Below are positions 43,990 to 52,521 of a DNA stretch of 64,000 nt, in pieces. A program made the translations under genes and the position numbers. The notes beneath the pieces were generated by a model. That model did not search any database, was not told where the DNA came from, and worked only from the letters and a program-made list of their open reading frames with translations. The stretch spans positions 682,001 through 746,000 of the forward strand of contig NZ_CBDCGN010000002.1 of the NCBI RefSeq assembly GCF_965216805.1, in the 5' to 3' direction. This DNA comes from Panacagrimonas sp965216805. GTDB lineage: Bacteria; Pseudomonadota; Gammaproteobacteria; Nevskiales; Nevskiaceae. Position 1 is the first letter of the stretch, and the number at the start of each line of letters is the position of its first letter.

Positions 43990-45138
43990 ATGCCGGTGTA
44001 TCTCGACCACAACGCCACCACTCACCTCGATCCGCGGGTGCTGGAGGCGATGGAGCCCTATCTGTCCGGGCCGGCCGCCAACGCTTCCAGCCTGCACCGC
44101 TATGGCCGCATTGCGCGCGACGCGGTGGAGCAGGCGCGGGTGCAGGTGGCGCGCCTGGTGGGCTGCGAAGCCAAGGAGATTGTGTGGACCTCCGGCGGCA
44201 CCGAGGCCAACAATCTCGCGCTCAAGGGCATGCTCGCCGGCAATCCCCGCGGCCGGGTCCTGCACCGGGTCCTGTACGGGGCGACCGATCATCCGGCCGT
44301 GATGGAAGCGGCCGAAGCGCTGGCGTGTCGCGGTTGCGAGATCGACGCCATCGCGGTCGACGGCGACGGCCTGATCGATTTCGACGCGTTCGAAGCGCAG
44401 CTCCGTTGCGCTCCGGTGAGCCTGGTGTCGGCGATGCGCGCCAACAATGAGACCGGCGTGATCCAGGACATCCCGCGGCTGGCTGCGCTGACGCAGGCCG
44501 GCGGCGTGCCGCTGCACGTGGACGCCGTACAGGCTGCCGGCAAGATCGCGGTGGATGTTGCCGAGCTGGGCTGCGATCTGCTCAGCCTGTCCAGCCACAA
44601 GATCTACGGTCCCAAGGGGGCAGCGGCGCTGGTGGTGCGCAGTCATGTGGATCTGCAGCCGGTGCAGCACGGCGGCGCGCAGGAGCGCGGCCTGCGCGGC
44701 GGTACCGAAAACGTCGCTGCCATCGTCGGCTTCGGCGCTGCCGCGGAACTGGCGCTGGCCGAACTCGATGCGCGCGCGCGCCACCTGCTGGCCTTGCGCG
44801 AACCGCTGGAAGCCGGCCTGCGTGCGCGCGGCGACACCCTGATCTTCGGCGGCGATGCGCCGCAACGCCTGCCCAACACCGTGCAGTTCGCGGTGCGCGG
44901 ATGGGACGGCGAGGCCTTGCTGATGGCGCTGGACCGGCAGGGCTACGCGGTGTCGTCGGGCTCGGCCTGCGCCTCGGGCTCGGGCGAACCCAGTCACGTG
45001 CTGCTCGCCATGGGATACGAGCCCGCCGTCGCCAAGGGCGCGATTCGCGCCAGCCTGGGCAAGGACAACAGGCTGGACGACGTTCAGGGTTTTCTGCATG
45101 CCCTGGGCCGTATCGTGGACGCGGCAGCATCGTCGTGA
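43990..45138 (+). CDS. Cysteine desulfurase family protein (NifS/IscS-like)
   Basis: The 382-residue PLP enzyme would release sulfur from cysteine. PLP lysine is K204 (LSSHKIYGPKG), active-site cysteine is C327 (SSGSACASGSGEPSHV) and the cofactor-stacking histidine is H101 (ATDHPAV). ATG 43990 is chosen because MPVYLDHNATT matches the family N-terminus. It overlaps arfB by four bases (GTGA). It is one of two desulfurases in the window, the other being at 58850. Confidence 0.93.
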   Translation: MPVYLDHNATTHLDPRVLEAMEPYLSGPAANASSLHRYGRIARDAVEQARVQVARLVGCEAKEIVWTSGGTEANNLALKGMLAGNPRGRVLHRVLYGATDHPAVMEAAEALACRGCEIDAIAVDGDGLIDFDAFEAQLRCAPVSLVSAMRANNETGVIQDIPRLAALTQAGGVPLHVDAVQAAGKIAVDVAELGCDLLSLSSHKIYGPKGAAALVVRSHVDLQPVQHGGAQERGLRGGTENVAAIVGFGAAAELALAELDARARHLLALREPLEAGLRARGDTLIFGGDAPQRLPNTVQFAVRGWDGEALLMALDRQGYAVSSGSACASGSGEPSHVLLAMGYEPAVAKGAIRASLGKDNRLDDVQGFLHALGRIVDAAASS

Positions 45139-45593
45139 CCGCCGAGGACGAACCCTCCGGCGCGGCGACGGACGTGCTGCGCGTCGGCGCCGTGTTGGTC
45201 GTGCCGCTGAGCCAGATCGAGATGCGCGCGGTGCGCTCGCAGGGCGCCGGCGGTCAGAACGTCAACAAGACTTCGACGGCCATTCACCTGCGATTCGATG
45301 TGAAGTCATCCAGCCTGCCCGACGACATCAAGACGCGCCTGCTGGCCCGCCGCGATCAGCGCCTCAGCGACGACGGCGTGGTGGTGATCAAGGCGCAGCA
45401 GTTCCGCAGCCAGGAGCAGAACCGCGATGCCGCGCTGGCGCGGCTGGCGGCGATGATCGAGGCGGTGTCGCAACCGCCGCGTCCGCGCAAGGCCACGCGG
45501 GTGCCGCGGTCCGCGCAGCGTCGCCGCGTGGACGACAAGACGCGCCGCGGCACCGTCAAGCGCTTGCGACGCAAAGAGGGCCCGACCGAATAA
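45135..45593 (+). CDS. arfB: Alternative ribosome-rescue factor ArfB (YaeJ, GGQ hydrolase)
   Basis: The 152-residue peptidyl-tRNA hydrolase frees stalled ribosomes. The catalytic GGQ motif is at residues 39-41 (SQGAGGQNVNK). The C-terminal tail is strongly basic (KATRVPRSAQRRRVDDKTRRG), which in ArfB enters the empty mRNA channel. The start is GTG 45135 within the stop of the desulfurase gene. Confidence 0.94.
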   Translation: MTAEDEPSGAATDVLRVGAVLVVPLSQIEMRAVRSQGAGGQNVNKTSTAIHLRFDVKSSSLPDDIKTRLLARRDQRLSDDGVVVIKAQQFRSQEQNRDAALARLAAMIEAVSQPPRPRKATRVPRSAQRRRVDDKTRRGTVKRLRRKEGPTE

Positions 45594-45655
45594 CCGGCCC
45601 GACTCGTCATGTTCGGCGGGTAGAATCGTGGCGTCCGATCCAACAGGAGTCGCCC

Positions 45656-46162
45656 GTGGCATTGAGCATGTATCAGCAGTCGGTTCCCAACTTCGTGCGC
45701 GCGCTGAGCGCCCTGCGTGGCGTGCTGGCCAAGGGCGCGCAGCATTGCGAGGCGCGCAAGATCGACCCGGTGGTGCTGACCTCGGCACGCCTGTATCCCG
45801 ATATGTTCCCGCTGACCCGCCAGGTGCAGATTGCCTGCGACATGGCCAAGAACTGCGTCACGCGCCTCGGCGATCTGGAGCCCGTGCGGATCGAGGACAA
45901 CGAGCAAAGCTTTGCCGACCTGCAGGTGCGCATCGACCGCACCTTGGACGTCCTGCGCGCGCTGACGCCGGCGCAGCTCGACGGCAGCGAGGACAAGGCG
46001 ATCGTCCTGAAGACGCCGCGTGGCGAGCTGAGTTTTGCCGGCGAGGCTTACGTGCAGACCTTTGTGCTGCCCAATATCTATTTTCACTGCACCACGGCCT
46101 ACGACATCCTGCGTCACAACGGCGTGGAGCTGAGCAAGTTCGATTTTCTGGGTCGGTCGTGA
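45656..46162 (+). CDS. DUF1993 family protein
   Basis: The 168-residue helical protein fits the DUF1993 family, with MYQQSVPNFVRALSALRGVL at the start, ARLYPDMFPLTRQVQIACD and the C-terminal LPNIYFHCTTAYDILRHNGVE. Its fold is related to DinB-like four-helix bundles; function unknown. The start is GTG 45656 with CAGGAG six bases upstream. A dienelactone hydrolase gene follows 29 bases later. Confidence 0.88.
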   Translation: MALSMYQQSVPNFVRALSALRGVLAKGAQHCEARKIDPVVLTSARLYPDMFPLTRQVQIACDMAKNCVTRLGDLEPVRIEDNEQSFADLQVRIDRTLDVLRALTPAQLDGSEDKAIVLKTPRGELSFAGEAYVQTFVLPNIYFHCTTAYDILRHNGVELSKFDFLGRS

Positions 46163-46191
46163 GCGACCGTTCCCCTCACCGGAGTCCGATC

Positions 46192-47004
46192 ATGAATAAG
46201 ACGACGCTGCGAGCAGCCGGCCTGCTGGCCGCTCTGCTGGGATTGAGTGCAGCCGCGCAAGCCGCCATGGTGGAGCAAGCGGTCGATTACCGTATCGACC
46301 AACGCCAGCATCGCGGCTATGTGTATTACGACGACGCCAGCACCGCGCCGAGGCCGCTGCTGATGCTGGTACCGAATTGGCTGGGCGCCACCAAGGCCAA
46401 TCGCGCCCAGGCCGCCGAGATTGCCGGCGAGGACTACGTGGTGTTCGTGGCCGACATGTACGGCGTCAACGAGCAGCCAGCGGACCAGAAGGCGGCCGGC
46501 GCTGCAGTGGGAGCGCTCTACGGCGATCGCGCCGAGTTGCGCAAGCGCGCTGCGGCGGCACAGCGCACCGCGGTGGATTACGCCGCCAGCGCCAAGCTGC
46601 CGGTGGTGCCGGACCAGGTCGCGGCCATTGGTTTCTGCTTCGGCGGGGCCACCGTGCTGGAAATGGCCCGCGATGGCGCCGATCTGGCCGCGGTGGTGTC
46701 CTTGCACGGCAATCTGGCGCTCGAAGCACCAGCGCAGGACAAGCCCATCCGCACCCGCATCCTGGCGCTGCATGGCGATGCCGACCCTTACGTGCCGCCG
46801 GAGCAGGTGCAGGCCTTCGTCGACGAGATGCGCCGGGTCAAGCCCGATTGGCAGCTGGTGAGCTATGGTGGCGCGGTGCATTCGTTCACCGATCCGCATG
46901 CCGACCAGCCCGGCGCGGCGATGTACGACAAGAAGATCGCGCGGCGCGCGTTTGCCACCATGCACGATTTTCTGGCCGAATCGTTCGCCGCCTCGGGGCC
47001 GTGA
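46192..47004 (+). CDS. Dienelactone hydrolase family protein, exported
   Basis: The 270-residue alpha/beta-hydrolase has a cleavable signal peptide (about 1-25, ending AAQAA). Triad residues are C149 (GFCFGGA), D198 (HGDADPYVP) and H230 (GAVHSF), the Cys-Asp-His set of dienelactone hydrolases. A periplasmic esterase or lactonase role is inferred; substrate unknown. It overlaps the next gene by four bases (GTGA). Confidence 0.88.
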   Translation: MNKTTLRAAGLLAALLGLSAAAQAAMVEQAVDYRIDQRQHRGYVYYDDASTAPRPLLMLVPNWLGATKANRAQAAEIAGEDYVVFVADMYGVNEQPADQKAAGAAVGALYGDRAELRKRAAAAQRTAVDYAASAKLPVVPDQVAAIGFCFGGATVLEMARDGADLAAVVSLHGNLALEAPAQDKPIRTRILALHGDADPYVPPEQVQAFVDEMRRVKPDWQLVSYGGAVHSFTDPHADQPGAAMYDKKIARRAFATMHDFLAESFAASGP

Positions 47005-47981
47005 AACCGGCGCTGCTGCTGATCGCGGGTTGGCTGATCGGTGGCGTGACCGGCGCCGTCCAGGCGCAGCAACCGTACTGGAACTGTGTCGACGAGGGCG
47101 GCGCGCGTGCGGTGCAGGATCAGCCGTGTGCGGACGCGCCCGACGCCCCGCCCAGCGGCATCGGCACGTTGCCGATGACGGTGCCCGCGCTCGCGGCCGA
47201 AGCCGATGTCGATACTGCGGACACGCGTCCGCGCGAGGATGGGATCGATTCGCTGGGGTACTGGAAACGGCGCGCGCAACGTGTCGGCTCGGTGATCGGC
47301 GATGTCGAACGCTGGCGCATCTGGCTGGCGCAGCGGTGGGTGTGGATGGCGGCCGGCGTCTTGCTGGGCTTGCTGCTCATCCGCGCCTTGTGGCGCCGTG
47401 CCTGGCCGGCATGGCAGCAGCGGCGAATCGAGCGCGCCGCGTTGGGGCGTCCCGATCCGTATCGTCGCGTGCTGCGCGAGCGTGTGCGCAGCGCGCAGAC
47501 CCTGGTGCAGGAACCGAGCATGCAAGCGCGGGCACCGCGCCCGCAGCAGTGGTCCATGCAGGTGATCCGGGCGCTGGACAACGCGCAGTTCGAATCGCTG
47601 TGCCGGCAGTTGTGGCGCTGGCGCGGCCTGCGGGTGGAACTCGATCAGCGCACGGACAGCGCGGTGTGCCTGACCTTGCGTCGTGGCGTGCAGGCGGATC
47701 GCCTTCATGGTCTGGTGTGGTGCCATCTGGGTGCGGAATCGACGCTCGGTGCGGCACCGGTGCGCGAGTTGTTCGGCCTCATGCATCATCTCGGCAGTCC
47801 GCACGGCGCGATCGCCACGCGCGGCGATTTCGATGCGCAGGCACGCGACTTTGCGCGCGGCAAGGCGATCGAGTTCAAGGGCGCGCTGACCCTGGTCACC
47901 GAGATCGAAGCCCTCACCGAAGGCCAGCGCAGCAATCTGCTCGACGCGGTGTTCGGCGAGGGGGCCGTTGCGGCTGTCTGA
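47001..47981 (+). CDS. Membrane protein with DUF4124-like and degenerate Mrr-like domains
   Basis: The 326-residue protein starts at GTG 47001. It has a signal peptide (about 1-22), then a short two-cysteine DUF4124-like segment (C29, C43; YWNCVDEGG...QDQPC) and one membrane helix at about 112-130. The cytoplasmic region at about 184-303 resembles the Mrr/restriction-endonuclease-like fold (LDNAQFESLCRQLWRWRGLRVE, APVRELFGLMHHLG, GAIATRGDFDAQARDFA). The catalytic Q/E-x-K element is replaced by WCHLG and the preceding acidic residue is not obvious, so it is probably not a nuclease. Confidence 0.7.
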   Translation: MKPALLLIAGWLIGGVTGAVQAQQPYWNCVDEGGARAVQDQPCADAPDAPPSGIGTLPMTVPALAAEADVDTADTRPREDGIDSLGYWKRRAQRVGSVIGDVERWRIWLAQRWVWMAAGVLLGLLLIRALWRRAWPAWQQRRIERAALGRPDPYRRVLRERVRSAQTLVQEPSMQARAPRPQQWSMQVIRALDNAQFESLCRQLWRWRGLRVELDQRTDSAVCLTLRRGVQADRLHGLVWCHLGAESTLGAAPVRELFGLMHHLGSPHGAIATRGDFDAQARDFARGKAIEFKGALTLVTEIEALTEGQRSNLLDAVFGEGAVAAV

Positions 47982-48009
47982 TCGCGATTGAGTCCGCTAG
48001 GCTTCGGCC

Positions 48010-49005
48010 ATGACCCCCATCCTTTCCGTACTCGACTTGGCACCCGTTCCCGACGGCACGCCGCCTTCGGAGGCCGTGCGTCGCACCGTGGATCTGGCGC
48101 GGTTGGCCGAAGAGCTCGGTTTCGCCCGCTATTGGTTTGCCGAGCATCACAGCATGCCCAGCGTTGCCAGCAGCGCCCCGGAGATTCTGATCGGCCACGT
48201 GGCGGCGGCCACGCGGCGCATCCGCGTCGGCTCCGGCGGCATGATGCTGCCCAATCACGCGCCGCTGCGCCTGGCGGAGGCCTTTCACACCTTGGCGGCG
48301 CTGCATCCCGGACGTATCGATCTGGGCATCGGCCGCGCGCCGGGGTCCGAGCCGGCGGCCAGCCGTGCCTTGCGCGCGTTTGGCGGTGAACAGTTCTCGC
48401 CTCTGATGTCGGAGCTATTGTTCCTGTCGCAGGCGCGATTCTCGCCCGGACACCTGTTGCACAAGGTGCGCGTGATGCCCGACGACGTGGCGCTGCCGCC
48501 GGTGTGGATCCTGGGCTCCAGTGGTGCGAGCGCCGCCGCCGCGGGGCAGTCGGGGTTCGGCTACAGCTTTGCCACTCACTTCAGCCCCGAGCCGGCCGCG
48601 CCGGCGGTGCGGGCATACCGCGACAATTTTCGTCCATCCGATTCGTTTCCGGCGCCGCACGCGATCCTGGCCGTGGCAGTGACCTGCGCAGAATCCGAAG
48701 AGGAAGCCCAGACCCTGGATTCCACCATGCAACTGGCGTGGCTGCGCATCGCACGCGGCGAGTACCTGCCGCTGCCCAGTCCCGAAGAGGCGCAGGCCTA
48801 TCCCTGGAGCGAGGCCGATCGCGAGCTGCTGCGGCGCAGCCGCGGACCCAGCATCGTCGGCTCGCCGCAGCAGGTGCGCGAGCAGTTGCTGGCGCTGCAG
48901 GCCGACGCCGCGGCCGACGAGCTGATGGTGGTGACCAACATCTGGAGTCACGAAAAGCGTTTGGATTCCTACCGTTTGCTGGCGCGGGCGTGCGCGTCGG
49001 GCTGA
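48010..49005 (+). CDS. LLM-class flavin-dependent oxidoreductase (luciferase-like)
   Basis: The 331-residue TIM-barrel protein is of the bacterial luciferase-like group with SVLDLAPVPDG at the N-terminus, FARYWFAEHHSMP, RIRVGSGGMMLPNHAPL and HPGRIDLGIGRAPGSEP as family blocks. It would use FMNH2, probably supplied by a separate reductase. Substrate unknown. It is closest in type to the single-gene MsnO8/YhbW-like group. It is followed by 255 bases with no supported gene. Confidence 0.9.
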   Translation: MTPILSVLDLAPVPDGTPPSEAVRRTVDLARLAEELGFARYWFAEHHSMPSVASSAPEILIGHVAAATRRIRVGSGGMMLPNHAPLRLAEAFHTLAALHPGRIDLGIGRAPGSEPAASRALRAFGGEQFSPLMSELLFLSQARFSPGHLLHKVRVMPDDVALPPVWILGSSGASAAAAGQSGFGYSFATHFSPEPAAPAVRAYRDNFRPSDSFPAPHAILAVAVTCAESEEEAQTLDSTMQLAWLRIARGEYLPLPSPEEAQAYPWSEADRELLRRSRGPSIVGSPQQVREQLLALQADAAADELMVVTNIWSHEKRLDSYRLLARACASG

Positions 49006-49260
49006 ACCGATGAGCACATGCTCGAACAGCTGCGCGCGGATGGGCGCTGAACTGGCGGAGTCGGACGAGGTCCGAGCCCGCGTGCACAGAATGCATCGCG
49101 CAGGTCGCCGGACGACACACCGTGTCGCGTTCGGCGCGGCGCGCCACGACCTGAGCCCCGCGTGGCGCGTCGCGGCGACGGTGGCGGGACGCTGGCGCGA
49201 TCCTGGCATCTCGCAAGGCGCAGCCAACGTATCGCGCGGTCCAGCCAAGGAGAACCGACG

Positions 49261-50151
49261 ATGAACCGTTCAGCCTGGGTGGGGGTGGTAGTGGGGCTGG
49301 CCGTGCTGGCCGGCATCTATTACTACTACTTTCGCCCCGATACCGCGCCGGAGCCGCAGTGGATGCCGCCACCGTCTGCGGACGACGACACCGTGCTGCC
49401 GGATCCGGAGGAGGCGGCGTCGGACCCGCCCATCGTTCATCCCATGCCCGATCCGCTGCCGGAAGCCGGCGAGATCGGCGAAGCGGGCGACGATGCTGCG
49501 CAAGGCGAGGTGACCGCTCCCAGCCAGGGGCGGCTGCCGGAACTGGAAGCGAGCGACGAGCCCGCGGTCGCCACCCTGCGCGAGCTGTTCGGCGCCGAGC
49601 CGGTCGAGACTTTTCTGATTCCGCGCGATCTTATCCGTCGCATCGTGTTGACGGTGGATTCCCTGGATCGCGAGCCATTGCCGCTGTGGCTGCGACCGGT
49701 GCGCCGTGTGCCAGGGCCGCTGGCCGCTCAAACCCAAGGGCAGGGCGAGGAGCAGACCCTGTACTTGGCGGACTCCAACGCCGCACGCTATGCACCGCTG
49801 GTCGACGCGTTCACCGCGGTCGATGCGCAGGCCTTCGCGGCCGCCTATCGACGCTACTACCCGCTGTTCCAGGATGCCTACGACCGTATCGGCAATCCGC
49901 GCAAGCGCTACTTCAATGATCGCCTGATCGAGATTCTCGATCATCTGCTCGCCACGCCCGCGGTGCCCGAGCCGGTGGCGCTGGTGCGGCCCAAGGTCTT
50001 GTACCTGTACGCCGATCCCGCGCTGGAAGAGCGCTCGTCCGGCCAGAAGCTGCTGCTGCGCCTGGGGCGCGACCACGCCGCTCAGGTTCAGGCCAAGCTG
50101 CGCGAGATTCGCAGCGCGATCCTGGCGCTGTCGCCCCAGTCCGCAAACTGA
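49261..50151 (+). CDS. DUF3014 family membrane-anchored protein
   Basis: The 296-residue protein has an N-terminal membrane anchor (about 5-25), an acidic Pro-rich linker (about 30-95) and a conserved globular domain. The domain contains FLIPRDLIRRIVLTVDSLDREPLP, YAPLVDAFTAVDAQAFAAAYRRYYPLFQDAY and KRYFNDRLIEILDHLL, characteristic of DUF3014. Function unknown. AAGGAG lies eight bases before ATG 49261. Confidence 0.88.
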   Translation: MNRSAWVGVVVGLAVLAGIYYYYFRPDTAPEPQWMPPPSADDDTVLPDPEEAASDPPIVHPMPDPLPEAGEIGEAGDDAAQGEVTAPSQGRLPELEASDEPAVATLRELFGAEPVETFLIPRDLIRRIVLTVDSLDREPLPLWLRPVRRVPGPLAAQTQGQGEEQTLYLADSNAARYAPLVDAFTAVDAQAFAAAYRRYYPLFQDAYDRIGNPRKRYFNDRLIEILDHLLATPAVPEPVALVRPKVLYLYADPALEERSSGQKLLLRLGRDHAAQVQAKLREIRSAILALSPQSAN

Positions 50152-50266
50152 GCCGGTTGCCGCCGGCGCGCCCGCCGATCGGCAGCGCGCGGCGCTTCGT
50201 CGGGCCCGCTATCGTCGGCGGGCGGTGCGGGCGCTAGCGTCGACGCATCGAATTTCTGGAGACTTC

Positions 50267-51589
50267 ATGTTCGGGCTCGGCAATCGCAATCAACGCAACG
50301 CAGCCGGTACGGATCGTGCCGCTGCGCCCGACCTGATCGTCTACACCGGCGACGCGCTGCTGCGCGACAACGAGCGTGTCGGGGCGTTTCACCATCACCT
50401 CGCGGTCGGGCGTCGCTTCGAATTTCGCGCGGTGCCGGCGAGCTATCAGGGCGAGCCGATGAACAGCGATTTCGTGCTGGCGCTGTTTCTGGACGTGGCG
50501 GCGCTGGACGCGCTGGCCGATGCGGTGCTGGCCATCCGCCGCGGCGGGCGGCCCCTGACCCTGATCGTGGCGGTGCGCCCCTCGCAGCTGGTGAGCCTGG
50601 GCCGCTGGCTGGACCGCCGCGCCTCCGAACAGCGCCTGGCCGGCACCCGCCTGTTGCTGGCGCCCGATCTGGATGGGGTCTCGGCAGCGCTGGGCGAACG
50701 CATGCAGACGGTCATCGAAGACAACGTCATCCGAATGCCCGTGACTACCGAGGTGGAGAACCCCGGTTATCGCAATTTCTTCGTCTTCAGCAGCAAGCTG
50801 CAGTCACTGGTGGGGCGCGTGCGCGCGTTCGCGCAGAACGGCATCCATCGTGCCTACCTGTTGGGCGGGCCGGGTGCCGGCAAGACCTCGCTGGCCTATT
50901 ACTACTTTCTGGTGCGCTCCAAAGGCCGCTTTGTATCGGTGAACCTGGCGGCGGAAAACACCGGTGACAAGTCGGCGGTGAAGTCGCTGCTCTGCGGTCA
51001 CGTCGCCGGCGCCTTCCCCGGCGCTGGCGCGCGCATCGGCGCTTTCACTCAAGCGCGCGACGGGGTGTGCTTTCTGGACGAATCCCACGGTGTGGTCGGC
51101 CCGGTGATGGAAGTGCTGATGGAAGCGCTGGACAACGGGCAGTATCTGCCCTTCGGTGCAGCGGCCAAGCAGAAGCTGGACTGCGCGTTGTTGTTCGCCA
51201 CCAACCGCTCCTGGCAGCATCTGATGGACTCGGTGAACATCGATGAATTCACCCGCCTCGGCGCCGCCACCCTGCAGGTTCCGGAACTGGCACAGCGCGA
51301 AGAGGACATGATCGCGGTGACCGCCAGCGTGATGGCGCGCCTGGCCGAAGGCTGCACCACCTGGAAGGCACCGACCGGGCTGCGCGACGACGCCTGGGAT
51401 GTGATCCGCAACTGCCGCTGGCACGGCAACGCCCGCGCGCTCACCCGCACCCTGGAAGCCGCCTTTGTCGACTGCGCCGGGCGCGCGGCTGGCGAGTTGC
51501 TGATTCCGGCCGAGGACATCGCCAACGGCATCGCGCTGTGGGAGCCCAAGGACCATCACAGTCACAAGATTTACGGCACCACCGCTTGA
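50267..51589 (+). CDS. AAA+ ATPase resembling sigma-54 activators, GAFPGA variant, no HTH
   Basis: The 440-residue protein has an N-terminal region of about 170 residues of unknown type and one AAA+ module: Walker A GGPGAGKTS (200-208), an L1-like loop GAFPGA (248-253) within GHVAGAF, Walker B VCFLDE (267-272) and a sensor stretch LLFATNR (308-314). True sigma-54 activators have GAFTGA and usually a C-terminal Fis-type HTH; neither is present, so it is probably not a transcription activator. It ends with the usual helical lid. ATG 50267 has GGAG upstream. Confidence 0.8.
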   Translation: MFGLGNRNQRNAAGTDRAAAPDLIVYTGDALLRDNERVGAFHHHLAVGRRFEFRAVPASYQGEPMNSDFVLALFLDVAALDALADAVLAIRRGGRPLTLIVAVRPSQLVSLGRWLDRRASEQRLAGTRLLLAPDLDGVSAALGERMQTVIEDNVIRMPVTTEVENPGYRNFFVFSSKLQSLVGRVRAFAQNGIHRAYLLGGPGAGKTSLAYYYFLVRSKGRFVSVNLAAENTGDKSAVKSLLCGHVAGAFPGAGARIGAFTQARDGVCFLDESHGVVGPVMEVLMEALDNGQYLPFGAAAKQKLDCALLFATNRSWQHLMDSVNIDEFTRLGAATLQVPELAQREEDMIAVTASVMARLAEGCTTWKAPTGLRDDAWDVIRNCRWHGNARALTRTLEAAFVDCAGRAAGELLIPAEDIANGIALWEPKDHHSHKIYGTTA

Positions 51590-51652
51590 CCCCGGCGAGA
51601 GAAAAAATCCCGACGGATTGTCGAATTCCGCGGGTCCGGTCCGTCGATATCA

Positions 51653-52159
51653 GTGATCCTGCTTACGGGCTGCAATCCGACTGATCGGAGATCACTGACG
51701 TCCGCTGAATGCCAAGCCCTGCAGGTGCAGGGTCTGTTCGTCAAGCTGCCCGTCGGGGATCCGGCGGCGTCAATGCGTTTTTTCGAATCTCTGGGTTTCG
51801 CGTTCAACCCCGCCTTCACCGACGTCAGCGCGGCCTGTCTGATCCTGGGGCCGCAATACCAGGCGATGCTGCTGACGCGTCGGCGTTTCGCGGATTTCAC
51901 GCCGTACCGGCGCGTGGACGCGCACCGCGAAACCCAGGTCCTGGTCGCGCTGCAACTCGACAGCCGTGCAAGGGTCGAGGCGATGACCGCCAGGGCGCAG
52001 GCCGCCGGCGGACGTTTATTCCGTTCCGCAGAGGATCATGGCTGGATGTACAGTCATGTGTTCCAGGATCTGGATGGTCATATCTGGGAACCTTTCCATA
52101 TGGACCCGGCCGCCCTGCAGGCGGCGCGGGCCAACAACCCCACCGCAGGAGCAGTGTGA
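51653..52159 (+). CDS. VOC (glyoxalase/bleomycin-resistance) family protein
   Basis: The frame encodes up to 168 residues. The VOC fold starts near residue 25 (VQGLFVKLPVGDPAASMRFFESLGF) and ends with the metal-site-like HVFQDLDGHIWEPFHMD. The best annotated start is uncertain: GTG 51653 gives a 24-residue extension, and GTG 51725 fits the family length. Such proteins are often dioxygenases, isomerases or resistance proteins; substrate unknown. Its stop shares one base with the DUF1428 start (TGATG). Confidence 0.8.
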   Translation: MILLTGCNPTDRRSLTSAECQALQVQGLFVKLPVGDPAASMRFFESLGFAFNPAFTDVSAACLILGPQYQAMLLTRRRFADFTPYRRVDAHRETQVLVALQLDSRARVEAMTARAQAAGGRLFRSAEDHGWMYSHVFQDLDGHIWEPFHMDPAALQAARANNPTAGAV

Positions 52160-52515
52160 TGGCGCGTTACTTCGACGGTTTCGTGGTGCCGGTGCCGGGC
52201 GACAAGCTCGGCGAGTACAAGAAGATGGCCAGGCTGGCGTCCAAGGTCTGGCGCGAGCACGGCGCGCTGGAATACGTCGAGGCGGTGGCCGACGACGTCA
52301 AGCCCGGCAAGCGGACCTCGTTCCCACAGAGCGTGAAGCTCAAAGACGGCGAGGTGGTCGTGTTTGCCTACATCACCTACCCGTCGCGCAAGAGCCGTGA
52401 CGCCGTGCTCAAGAAGGTGATGGCCGACCCGCGTCTGAAGATGGATCCCAAGTCGATGCCCTTCGACGGCAAGCGCATGTTCTGGGGCGGCTTCAAGAGT
52501 CTGATCGGAGCCTGA
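52159..52515 (+). CDS. DUF1428 family protein
   Basis: The 118-residue protein has the DUF1428 hallmarks: MARYFDGFVVPVPGDKLGEYKKMA, a central KVWREHGALEYVEAVADDV and a C-terminal MPFDGKRMFWGGF. The fold is a dimeric alpha-beta barrel; function unknown. It is translationally coupled to the VOC gene and often accompanies such genes. It converges on fbp, seven bases apart. Confidence 0.92.
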   Translation: MARYFDGFVVPVPGDKLGEYKKMARLASKVWREHGALEYVEAVADDVKPGKRTSFPQSVKLKDGEVVVFAYITYPSRKSRDAVLKKVMADPRLKMDPKSMPFDGKRMFWGGFKSLIGA

Positions 52516-52521
52516 GCGGGT

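Noticed and set aside
49010..49264. 84-codon frame between the LLM oxidoreductase and DUF3014 genes
   Set aside because: No recognisable domain, Arg/Ala-rich composition and no SD; it overlaps the good ribosome binding site and start of the DUF3014 gene.
50267..51589. Annotation as a sigma-54-dependent transcription activator
   Set aside because: The GAFTGA threonine is replaced by proline and there is no C-terminal HTH, so the activator label would be misleading.
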